Positions 17,519 to 25,809 of a stretch of 64,000 bases of DNA are shown here, one piece after another. The stretch spans positions 88,835-152,834 of the forward strand of contig NZ_JAMFLZ010000008.1 in the NCBI RefSeq assembly GCF_023502325.1. Reading direction: 5' to 3'. The notes below the pieces were generated by a model. It was given only the letters and a program-made list of their open reading frames with translations. It was not told the origin of the DNA and ran no database searches. Position 1 is the first letter of the stretch. Each line of letters opens with the position of its first letter. The stretch comes from Wocania_A spongiicola (GTDB lineage: Bacteria; Bacteroidota; Bacteroidia; Flavobacteriales; Flavobacteriaceae). Made by a program: the position numbers and the translations under genes.

Positions 17519-18847
17519 ATGGAACAAAAAAAGAATAACTTAACAAGACGCAGTTTTGTAAAAGGGTCGTCATTAGCAGCTGGAGGAATTATTCTAACAC
17601 CTTCATTACTTACCGCTACTCCTATATTTAATAAAGTTAAAAAATTAAAGCTAGCCGTTGTAGGATGTGGTGGAAGAGGTACCGGAGCTGTAAGTCAAGC
17701 ATTAAAAGCAGACGAAAATGTAGAATTAGTTGCCATGGCTGATGCTTTTGAGGATAGGTTAGAGAAAGCCTATACCAGTTTAACAAAAATGTTCCAAACA
17801 GGAAAGCTTAACGTAAAAGCATCCCACAAGTTTGTTGGTTTTGGTTCTTACAAAAAAGCCATTGATGCTGCTGATGTTGTTATTTTAACAACACCTCCTG
17901 GGTTTAGGCCTAAACATTTTGAATATGCTATTTCTCAAGGGAAGCATGTATTTATGGAAAAACCTGTAGCAACAGACGTTGCAGGAATTAAAAAAGTTTT
18001 AGAAGCCGCTAAAGCTGCTAAAGCTAAAAATTTAAATGTAGTTGTTGGTTTGCAAAGGCATTATCAAGCAAGTTATATCGAAACATACAATCGTATTAAA
18101 AAAGGAGATATCGGTCAAATTGTATCAGGTCAAGTATACTGGAATGGTTCAGGTGTTTGGGTAAGACCAAGAAAAGCTAATCAAACCGAAATGGAATATC
18201 AAATGAGAAACTGGTACTATTTTAATTGGATTTGTGGAGACCATATTTTAGAACAACACATTCATAATATTGATGTAGCCAACTGGTTTATTGGCGGGTA
18301 TCCAATAAAGGCTACTGGAACTGGTGGTAGAGAAGTACGTAAAGGAAAAGATCATGGCCATATATTTGACCACCATGTTGTAGAATTTGAATATGAAAAC
18401 GGTGCAATTATTTCTAGTCAATGCAGGCATCAACCAGGAACAAAACATAGAGTAGACGAATCTTTTCAAGGCACTTTAGGCACATCATATAACCATGGAG
18501 GGAGTACTGCCGTGTTAAAAAAATATGATGGAACAAAAATCTATAATCATAACAGTGAAGATGATATTAATCCATATCAACAAGAACATAACCGATTATT
18601 TAAATCTATACGAAACGGAGAAGTTATAAACGATGCGGAATTTGGGGCAAAAAGTACTATGACAGCTATTATGGGTAGAATGGCAACCTACTCTGGAAAA
18701 GAAATAACTTGGGATAAAGCCATGGCACTTGATCATAAATTAGTTCCAGATGAGGACACGCTTACTTTTGATTCTGTTCCGCCAATAGTTCCAGATGAAA
18801 ACGGAAATTATCCTGTTCCAGTCCCAGGAAAAACTAATTTTATATAG
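17519..18847 (+). CDS. Tat-exported Gfo/Idh/MocA-family oxidoreductase
   Basis: 442 residues. A strong twin-arginine signal (LTRRSFVKGSSLAAGG) is followed by a Rossmann fold with VVGCGGRGTGA and the EKPVATD hallmark. Tat export implies that it folds with NAD(P) bound and works in the periplasm, as proposed for glycoside-active members of this family. It is operonic with the GMC/DUF1080 genes, with 2 bases to the next gene. Likely acts on the C3 keto/hydroxyl of a sugar; direction and substrate unknown. Confidence 0.87.
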   Translation: MEQKKNNLTRRSFVKGSSLAAGGIILTPSLLTATPIFNKVKKLKLAVVGCGGRGTGAVSQALKADENVELVAMADAFEDRLEKAYTSLTKMFQTGKLNVKASHKFVGFGSYKKAIDAADVVILTTPPGFRPKHFEYAISQGKHVFMEKPVATDVAGIKKVLEAAKAAKAKNLNVVVGLQRHYQASYIETYNRIKKGDIGQIVSGQVYWNGSGVWVRPRKANQTEMEYQMRNWYYFNWICGDHILEQHIHNIDVANWFIGGYPIKATGTGGREVRKGKDHGHIFDHHVVEFEYENGAIISSQCRHQPGTKHRVDESFQGTLGTSYNHGGSTAVLKKYDGTKIYNHNSEDDINPYQQEHNRLFKSIRNGEVINDAEFGAKSTMTAIMGRMATYSGKEITWDKAMALDHKLVPDEDTLTFDSVPPIVPDENGNYPVPVPGKTNFI

Positions 18848-18849
18848 AA

Positions 18850-19782
18850 ATGAAGAGAAGATTATTCATAAAAAAAACTACTGCTACTGCATCCTTACTA
18901 GGAATTGGCATAACAGGTATTAATGCTATGAATATTTTACATCCTAATAAAACAACAAACCTTTCCAATATGTTCAAATTAAATTATGCTCCACATTTAG
19001 GTATGTTTAAAAATCATGCAGGAAACGATCCAATTGATCAATTAAACTTTATGGCAGATCAAGGGTTTACTGCGTTTGAAGACAACGGCATGAAGGGTCG
19101 GGCTCTTGAAACTCAAGAAAAAATGGCAAAAACCATGTCTGATAGAAATATGACCATGGGTGTATTTGTAGCTCACAAAATTTATTGGAAAGAGCCAAAT
19201 TTAGCAAGTGGAGATATTGATAAACGAAAGGAATTTTTAAACGAAATTAAAGAATCTGTAGAAGTTGCAAAACGTGTTAATGCCAAATGGATGACTGTTG
19301 TTCCTGGTCATGTAGATTTAAGGCAAAACATACATTATCAAACAGCTCATGTTATAGAAACATTAAAGCAGGCATCAGCTATTTTAGAGCCTCATAATTT
19401 AACTATGGTATTAGAGCCTTTAAATTTTAGAAATCACCCTGGATTATTTTTAAGTGAATCACCCCAAGCTTATCAAATATGTAAAGCAGTAAATTCTCCA
19501 TCATGTAAAATTTTATTTGATATATACCATCAACAAATTCAAGAAGGAAATTTAATTCCAAATATTGATAACTGTTGGGATGAAATTGCTTATTTTCAAA
19601 TCGGCGATAACCCTGGTCGTAATGAACCAACCACTGGAGAAATAAATTACAAAAATGTATTCAAACATATTCATTCAAAAGGATTTAAAGGTGTTTTAGG
19701 TATGGAGCATGGTAACTCAATAAGTGGAAAAGAAGGCGAATTATCAGTTATTAACGCATACAAAGAATCAGATAGTTTCTAA
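18850..19782 (+). CDS. Tat-exported hydroxypyruvate isomerase-like TIM barrel
   Basis: 310 residues. The N-terminus KRRLFIKKTTATASLLGIG is a Tat signal. The body is a sugar isomerase/hydroxypyruvate isomerase-like TIM barrel, with likely metal ligands Glu in MVLEPLN, Asp in ILFDIYHQQ and Glu in GMEHGNS. It sits between two Tat-exported Gfo/Idh/MocA enzymes, so three consecutive enzymes share the same export route. Substrate unknown. Confidence 0.83.
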   Translation: MKRRLFIKKTTATASLLGIGITGINAMNILHPNKTTNLSNMFKLNYAPHLGMFKNHAGNDPIDQLNFMADQGFTAFEDNGMKGRALETQEKMAKTMSDRNMTMGVFVAHKIYWKEPNLASGDIDKRKEFLNEIKESVEVAKRVNAKWMTVVPGHVDLRQNIHYQTAHVIETLKQASAILEPHNLTMVLEPLNFRNHPGLFLSESPQAYQICKAVNSPSCKILFDIYHQQIQEGNLIPNIDNCWDEIAYFQIGDNPGRNEPTTGEINYKNVFKHIHSKGFKGVLGMEHGNSISGKEGELSVINAYKESDSF

Positions 19783-19808
19783 AAACCCTTTATTTTAATC
19801 ATTGATAA

Positions 19809-21248
19809 ATGAAAAAAAAACATAAAATGAACAACAGAAGGTCATTTATTAAGACGACTGCTTTAACCTCATTAGGAATTTCAATTATCCCAAGGCATGT
19901 TATGGGTCAAGGGTTCATTCCACCTAGCGACAAACTAAATATTGCCGTTATAGGTGGTGGTGGAAAAGGATATTCTGATGCTATAAACGCTTGGAATAAT
20001 GGCGCATCAAACATAGCTGCTATTTGTGATGTAGATTGGAATCAGTCAAAAAGACTGATGGAAAAATTCCCAAATGCAAAACGATTTAAAGATTATAAAA
20101 AACTTTTTGATGAAATAAAAAATATTGATGCAGTAACAGTTTCCACACCAGATCATACGCATGCAGTAATAGCTATGGCTGCCATAAAATCAAACAAACA
20201 TGTTTATGTACAAAAACCATTAACGCATAGTATCTATGAGGCTAGAATGCTTACAAAAGCAGCTAACGAATATAAAGTGGTAACGCAGATGGGGAATCAA
20301 GGTGCATCAGGAAATGGTGTTAAACAAATGATTAAATGGTTTGATGAAGGCAAAATTGGTGCAGTTAGTAAAGTACATGTTTGGACCAACAGACCCGTTT
20401 GGCCTCAAGGTATAAATACCCCAACAGACAAACCTGCTTTAATTGATGGACTAGACTGGAATAATTGGGTTGGTCCTGCAAAAATGGTTGATTATCATCC
20501 ATTATATCACCCATTTAAGTGGCGTGGTTGGTGGAATTTTGGAACGGGAGCTTTAGGCGATATGGGCTGTCATTTAATTGACCCACCATTTAGAGTATTG
20601 GGGCTTGGATATCCAACAGAAGTAGAAAGTAGCGTTGGAGCCGTTTTTAAGAAAGACTGGTCTCCAGAATATTTACCAGAATCTTGTCCGCCTTCATCAA
20701 GAACACAATTAAAATTTCCTGCATCAGCAAAAAATGCATCGGAAATCACATTAACTTGGTCAGATGGTGGTTTAAGACCTTTCCATCCTGATTTAATTCC
20801 AGCTGACCATCCTATTGGCGATCATGATAGCGCAAATGGAGTTATAATGATTGGAGACAAAGGAATTATGACTTGTGGAACATATGGAGTTGCACCAAAA
20901 GTATACCTAAACAATGGTGATCTTTTAACATTTGAAGATACAGAAAAAAGTATACTTCCTGAAAGTGGACATAATGCCTCTTGGGTAGAAGCTTGTAAAG
21001 ATGGCTTTGGTAAAGAAAAGCATAAAGCCCTTACATCATCGTTCGATTTTGCAGGACCACTAACCGAAAGTGTTTTAATGGGTAACCTTGCCATTAGAAG
21101 TTATAATCTTAGAAAGCCAAAAGGAAACAGATTTGAATACCCTGGAAGAAAAAAATTATTATGGGATGGTGAAAATATGGAAATCACAAATTTTGATGAA
21201 GCAAATCAATTTGTAAAAAGGACATATAGAGACGGTTGGAAATTATAA
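19809..21248 (+). CDS. Tat-exported Gfo/Idh/MocA-family oxidoreductase
   Basis: 479 residues from the first ATG; the ATG at 19827 (MNNRRSFIKTT) is an equally possible start and places the Tat motif nearer the N-terminus. The Rossmann motif is VIGGGGKGYSDA, the family hallmark appears as VQKPLTHSI (Gln replaces the usual Glu of EKP), and the C-terminal domain contains GDMGCHLIDPPF. Related Bacteroidota proteins form a secreted subgroup with this QKP variant. Probably periplasmic, with the rest of cluster B. Confidence 0.86.
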   Translation: MKKKHKMNNRRSFIKTTALTSLGISIIPRHVMGQGFIPPSDKLNIAVIGGGGKGYSDAINAWNNGASNIAAICDVDWNQSKRLMEKFPNAKRFKDYKKLFDEIKNIDAVTVSTPDHTHAVIAMAAIKSNKHVYVQKPLTHSIYEARMLTKAANEYKVVTQMGNQGASGNGVKQMIKWFDEGKIGAVSKVHVWTNRPVWPQGINTPTDKPALIDGLDWNNWVGPAKMVDYHPLYHPFKWRGWWNFGTGALGDMGCHLIDPPFRVLGLGYPTEVESSVGAVFKKDWSPEYLPESCPPSSRTQLKFPASAKNASEITLTWSDGGLRPFHPDLIPADHPIGDHDSANGVIMIGDKGIMTCGTYGVAPKVYLNNGDLLTFEDTEKSILPESGHNASWVEACKDGFGKEKHKALTSSFDFAGPLTESVLMGNLAIRSYNLRKPKGNRFEYPGRKKLLWDGENMEITNFDEANQFVKRTYRDGWKL

Positions 21249-21264
21249 CTCGTAAACTTTCTAA

Positions 21265-21651
21265 ATGAATCATATTAATCCATTAAGTAAACAGAAAAAA
21301 ATCACGAATATAATACTATGCATTCTGTTTATCATTTTTGCAATATTACAATTAAATGACCCAGATGGCATTTTATGGTTTGCAATATATTTTATTGTGG
21401 CAATTATATGCATATACAACAACTTTAAACCTATCCCTAGATTATTTTTAGTTGTAACTATAGTTGTTTTACTAGCTTATGCCATATTCCATTTTTCATT
21501 ATTCATTGATTATTTAAAAACAGAAAACAAGGAAGAAATTTTTGGTGAGATGGTTTATGAAAAACCATATTTAGAAGGCACTAGAGAATTCATTGGCCTT
21601 TTAATAGCTGCTTTTGGTGTTATATATCAATTAAAGATTAGAAAAAATTAA
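21265..21651 (+). CDS. small TMEM220-like membrane protein
   Basis: 128 residues with about four hydrophobic helices and the motif LQLNDPDGILWFAIYF typical of the TMEM220 family. No enzymatic residues are apparent. It is 16 bases downstream of the Gfo/Idh/MocA gene and closes the plus-strand operon. Its role there is unknown. Confidence 0.75.
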   Translation: MNHINPLSKQKKITNIILCILFIIFAILQLNDPDGILWFAIYFIVAIICIYNNFKPIPRLFLVVTIVVLLAYAIFHFSLFIDYLKTENKEEIFGEMVYEKPYLEGTREFIGLLIAAFGVIYQLKIRKN

Positions 21652-21725
21652 CCTATTCTTATCAAAAATTTAAGTTACTTTTCCTAAATAAAAATTAAAC
21701 CCTTTATACTTTTCAAAATTAGAAT

Positions 21726-24536
21726 ATGAATAAAATTATAATGCTTTTCCTTTTTACAATAACGAGTATGTTTTGTAATACCATTTTTTCTCAAAATAAT
21801 ATTAGTGGAGAAGTAAAAGATAGACAAGGAAATCCTTTAGAAGGCGCAAACATTATTTTAACTCCAACTGGAAATAGTGCTACAACTAATTCTGATGGGG
21901 TTTTCAAAATAGATAATATCTCCTCTGGAAACTATGTAATAAACATCTCGTATTTAGGATATAAAACTATAGAGAAAACTGTTGAAATAACTAATAAAAA
22001 TATAACACTTTCTTTTGTTTTAGAAGACGATTTGTTAAACCTACAAACTGTTGTAGTTACTGGAACTTTTGACCCTAGAATCCAATTAGAATCAAGCACT
22101 TCTGTAAGTATACTGAATTCAAAATCAATTCAACAAAACTATCCTCAAGGAACTGCTAGCTTACTTCAAAATATCCCAGGCACATTTACTGATGCATCTG
22201 CTGGCGAAGTTTATACAAAAGTCTATACACGAGGTATTTCGGCTTCTGCAGAAGATGATACAGGGTGGTATTATGTATCTCTTCAAGAAGATGGACTTCC
22301 TGTTAGTCTTGTTCAACATTCATATTATAGTCCAGATCTTTTTCATCGTGTAGATTTAACCACTCAAAAAGTAGAAGCATTAAGAGGAGGAAGTGCATCT
22401 ATTACTGCCCTTAATGCACCTGGTGGTGTTTACAACTTTATTTCGCACGGTGTTAGAAATAAATTTGGAGGGGATATACAATTAACAACTGGTATGCAAG
22501 GTGAAGAAAATTATATTTACAAAATTGATGCTAATATTGGTGGCCCTCTAGGAAATAACTGGTTTTTTAATGCTGGTGGACATTACAGACATGATGATGG
22601 TGCAAGAGATACAGATTTCCCATTTAGTAAAGGTGGTCAGTTAAAATTTAATGTCATAAAAAAGAATGCACGAGGCTATCTAAAGTTTTATGGTAAAGTT
22701 TTAAATGACAAAACTAATAGATATACTGGTGTTGCTGCTGTAAACTGGAACAATCCTACACCTGCTTTTGGGCAAGACTTTGAGTCAACTTCTCTTTTAA
22801 TGCCTAGCTTTAATGCTAGCATTCCAGATGGAAGAAATTTGAATAAGAAAAATGCTTTTAACCCATCTCAGGGTGTTTACGCTAAAGATTTTTCATTAGG
22901 TTTTGATTTTTTTCAAAATATAGGTAATAATTGGTCCTTAAAAAACAATATGAAATTTTCTGTAAAAGATGCCAATTGGCAAACTTCAATTAGTAATGCA
23001 TTTGTTTCATTAAATAACCCACTAGCCTATTTTATTAGTGGCGCAAGTTTTCCTATTGGTCAAATTGTTTTTAGAGACGCACAATCTGGTTCAGAGCTTG
23101 CTCGACTTAATAACGCAGGAATTTTAGCAGGACAGCCCATTGAATATTTAGGCGAAGGCACATTACCTAATGATGCCATTATGGGAACTTCTGCATGGTA
23201 TAAAGACAATAAAGCTGATGAATATATGCATCAATTTATTTTACAAAAAGAATTAGAAAATCATGACATTTCAACTGGTTTTGATTTTGGTTTTTCAAAC
23301 ACCTCCCTATTTACCCAAGGTAGTTTTGCTTTTGTAACTTACGAACCAAACCCAAGAATGCTTCATGTCACACTTGAAAATCCTGGAGCCCCTGTAATTG
23401 AACTTTCCGATTCTAATGGTATTAGTAATTATGGCGGCTTATTTTTTGTAAACTCTAGAGCAAAGGTAACTCAAGCATCAACTTTTATTAATGATAGATG
23501 GAAAGTTTCTGATGATGTACATATAGATTTAGGGATACGATACGAAACTATTAAACACAAAGGAAGTAAAGATCGTTTTGCCCCGTTTACTCAAGGCGGA
23601 GGCTTAGATGGAAATAATAATACAGCTTACGATAATGGTATTTTATCTCCAACAGGTGAAAAAGATAATTTCAATTACAATTATAACTACTTATCTTTTT
23701 CAGGAGGTGTTAATTATAAATTTGATGACGATGGCGCTTTATTTGCTAGGTTTTCTCAAGGGAACAAAGCACCAGAATTAAATTATTATTTCAACAATTT
23801 CTCCAATGTACCCATTAATAAAAAAGGAGAAGTACAAAAAATAAATCAAGCAGAAATAGGTATTAAATATAACCTTAAAAACTTCTCTTTTACAAGTACA
23901 ATGTTTTGGAGCCAACTTAAAGATATTGGTATTGCTAATTTTGAGTTTGATTCAAGCGATAATAGCATTTTCTATACACCAATCCAGTTTAATACATCAA
24001 GAACAATAGGTTTGGAATGGGAAAGTATTTATTCACCAATTCAAAATTTTATCTTTCGTTTTAACGGAATCATTCAAGATCCCAAAGCCACTAAATGGAA
24101 AGTTTATGACGCTGCGGGTTCGGTTGACACAAGCGATGATAGTATTTTAGACTATTCAGGAAATGTATTACCATTTAACCCTAAATTAATGTTCAATCTT
24201 AGCAATGAATATGAAAAAGATAAGGTTTCAGCATTTATTAAATGGCAGTTTATGGGCAAACGCGATGGCAATGTATCTAATGGATTTAAGCTTCCTGCTT
24301 ATAGTATTTTTAATGCAGGTGCTGGATACCAAATAAGCAAACACTTATCAGCAGATATATTAGTAACCAATCTTTTTAACTCGGAAGGATTAGCCAATTT
24401 TTTTGGCGCGAATAGTTTTGGTGCGAATGCAAACGGAGCAACCCCAGATTTTATTGCAGCCAATCCAGATGCTAGTTTTGTAGTTTTTCCTGTTTTACGC
24501 AGAAGAGCTTTATTAAAATTAAATTATAGTTTTTAG
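21726..24536 (+). CDS. TonB-dependent outer-membrane receptor without SusD partner
   Basis: 936 residues. A signal peptide (about 1-22, ending FSQ) is followed by a carboxypeptidase-regulatory-like domain (about 25-105), a plug domain and a 22-strand barrel ending in the aromatic LKLNYSF. The SusC-type plug signature is weak and no SusD gene follows, so it resembles classical TonB receptors for small ligands. It lies 74 bases after the oxidation operon and may import its substrate. The ligand is unknown. Confidence 0.87.
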   Translation: MNKIIMLFLFTITSMFCNTIFSQNNISGEVKDRQGNPLEGANIILTPTGNSATTNSDGVFKIDNISSGNYVINISYLGYKTIEKTVEITNKNITLSFVLEDDLLNLQTVVVTGTFDPRIQLESSTSVSILNSKSIQQNYPQGTASLLQNIPGTFTDASAGEVYTKVYTRGISASAEDDTGWYYVSLQEDGLPVSLVQHSYYSPDLFHRVDLTTQKVEALRGGSASITALNAPGGVYNFISHGVRNKFGGDIQLTTGMQGEENYIYKIDANIGGPLGNNWFFNAGGHYRHDDGARDTDFPFSKGGQLKFNVIKKNARGYLKFYGKVLNDKTNRYTGVAAVNWNNPTPAFGQDFESTSLLMPSFNASIPDGRNLNKKNAFNPSQGVYAKDFSLGFDFFQNIGNNWSLKNNMKFSVKDANWQTSISNAFVSLNNPLAYFISGASFPIGQIVFRDAQSGSELARLNNAGILAGQPIEYLGEGTLPNDAIMGTSAWYKDNKADEYMHQFILQKELENHDISTGFDFGFSNTSLFTQGSFAFVTYEPNPRMLHVTLENPGAPVIELSDSNGISNYGGLFFVNSRAKVTQASTFINDRWKVSDDVHIDLGIRYETIKHKGSKDRFAPFTQGGGLDGNNNTAYDNGILSPTGEKDNFNYNYNYLSFSGGVNYKFDDDGALFARFSQGNKAPELNYYFNNFSNVPINKKGEVQKINQAEIGIKYNLKNFSFTSTMFWSQLKDIGIANFEFDSSDNSIFYTPIQFNTSRTIGLEWESIYSPIQNFIFRFNGIIQDPKATKWKVYDAAGSVDTSDDSILDYSGNVLPFNPKLMFNLSNEYEKDKVSAFIKWQFMGKRDGNVSNGFKLPAYSIFNAGAGYQISKHLSADILVTNLFNSEGLANFFGANSFGANANGATPDFIAANPDASFVVFPVLRRRALLKLNYSF

Positions 24537-24570
24537 TATATTTTAAAAACAAGTAACATATATAAAACTT

Positions 24571-24606
24571 TTAAAGCCTGTTGAGTTTTTTCTTTTCAGG
24601 CTTTAA
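24571..24606 (+). terminator. terminator-like hairpin after the TonB receptor
   Basis: TTAAAGCCTG (24571-24580) pairs with CAGGCTTTAA (24597-24606) around a 16-base T-rich loop, 35 bases past the receptor stop. The T run lies in the loop rather than after the stem, so efficiency is uncertain. Confidence 0.45.
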
Positions 24607-24626
24607 TATTTGAAAATGACTCGTGC

Positions 24627-24638
24627 GAAATCGTTTTC
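24627..24638. promoter_or_regulatory. candidate LacI-family operator
   Basis: GAAATCGTTTTC is a quasi-palindrome containing AATCGTTT, which fits the AANCGNTT core common to LacI-family sites. It lies 137 bases before the lacI-type gene, upstream of a candidate promoter. Autoregulation of the xyl operon is the obvious reading. Confidence 0.4.
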
Positions 24639-24690
24639 CCGTTAATAACTTTTTGATTTACAAGCTCTTTTTAGTAAATCACCCCTGTTT

Positions 24691-24716
24691 TTGCATAAGT
24701 TTTTAAATTAGATTTG
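24691..24716 (+). promoter_or_regulatory. candidate promoter of lacI-xylB-xylA
   Basis: TAGATTTG (24709-24716) is an exact TAnnTTTG match, with TTG at 24691-24693 upstream. The 15-base spacing is shorter than usual. The start codon is 59 bases downstream. Confidence 0.35.
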
Positions 24717-24774
24717 TATACCTTGATATCATAAAGTTTGGTATAAAAAGAAAAAACTTAAAATAAGCTTAAGT

Positions 24775-25797
24775 ATGAAACCTAAAACAACCATGAAAAG
24801 CATTGCTGAAGAGCTTGGTGTTTCTGTTTCTACGGTTTCAAAAGCATTAAAAGACAATCCGAGAATAAGCAAAGAAACTCGAAAAAAAATACAAGCCTTT
24901 TCTAAATTATTAAATTACCAACCCGATGCACGCGCTATAAATCTGCGTAAAAATGTTTCTAAAGTTATTGGTGTTGTTATTCCTGAAATAACAAATCATT
25001 TCTTTACAACAGTTATTAAAGGCATTGATTATATGACAAAGAAACGTGGTTATCAAGTAATGATTTGTTTGTCTAATGAATCCTATATAGAAGAAGTCAA
25101 GAACATAAAACTTCTAACTTCAGGCAGTGTAGATGGGTTATTAATTTCCATTTCTTCAGGCACACAAAAAAAAGGTCATTACGATCATTTATTCAATATA
25201 AAAAACAATCATCTACCTATGGTTTTATTTGATAGAACCGAAGATTTTATTGGCTGCGATATGGTAAAAGCTGATGATATAGGTGGAGCTTATAATGCTA
25301 CAAAAACATTAATTAAATCTGGCTGTAAGCGAATTGCATTAATTAATTTTAAACCATACATCAATATAGGAAAAGAGCGTAAAATGGGTTATTGTATGGC
25401 GCTAGACGAGTATGGTATTAAAGAGAATCGTTCATTAATTTTTGAAGTCGATGAAGAAAAAGATCTTTTTAAACAAATTGAAAAGATTTTCAATTTAAAT
25501 CCGCTTCCAGATGCCATTTTTGCAGTTAAAGAAGATTTTGCAGCCATAGCAATAAAGTTGGCTTTAAAAAAAGGATTAAAAATACCAGAAGATATTTCAT
25601 TAATAAGCTTTGTAAATGGTTTAATTTCTGAATATTCATCTCCTTCTATAACGGCTGTTATTCAACACGGCTACAATATGGGAAAAATGGCAGCAGAATT
25701 ATTAATTGATAGAATTGAAAACAAAACTACGAAAAAACCTTATGAAACTAAAGTTATTGCAACACGCTTAAAGCATCGCGATTCAACAAAAAAATAA
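24775..25797 (+). CDS. LacI-family transcriptional regulator
   Basis: 340 residues. The N-terminal LacI helix-turn-helix is SIAEELGVSVSTVSKALKD with the hinge segment YQPDARAINLR, followed by a periplasmic-binding-protein-like effector domain to the end. It is 12 bases upstream of xylB, so it probably regulates the xylose genes; a matching operator-like sequence is at 24627-24638. The effector, probably xylose or a xylose derivative, is inferred from the context. Confidence 0.9.
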   Translation: MKPKTTMKSIAEELGVSVSTVSKALKDNPRISKETRKKIQAFSKLLNYQPDARAINLRKNVSKVIGVVIPEITNHFFTTVIKGIDYMTKKRGYQVMICLSNESYIEEVKNIKLLTSGSVDGLLISISSGTQKKGHYDHLFNIKNNHLPMVLFDRTEDFIGCDMVKADDIGGAYNATKTLIKSGCKRIALINFKPYINIGKERKMGYCMALDEYGIKENRSLIFEVDEEKDLFKQIEKIFNLNPLPDAIFAVKEDFAAIAIKLALKKGLKIPEDISLISFVNGLISEYSSPSITAVIQHGYNMGKMAAELLIDRIENKTTKKPYETKVIATRLKHRDSTKK

Positions 25798-25809
25798 ACT
25801 AATTTAACT

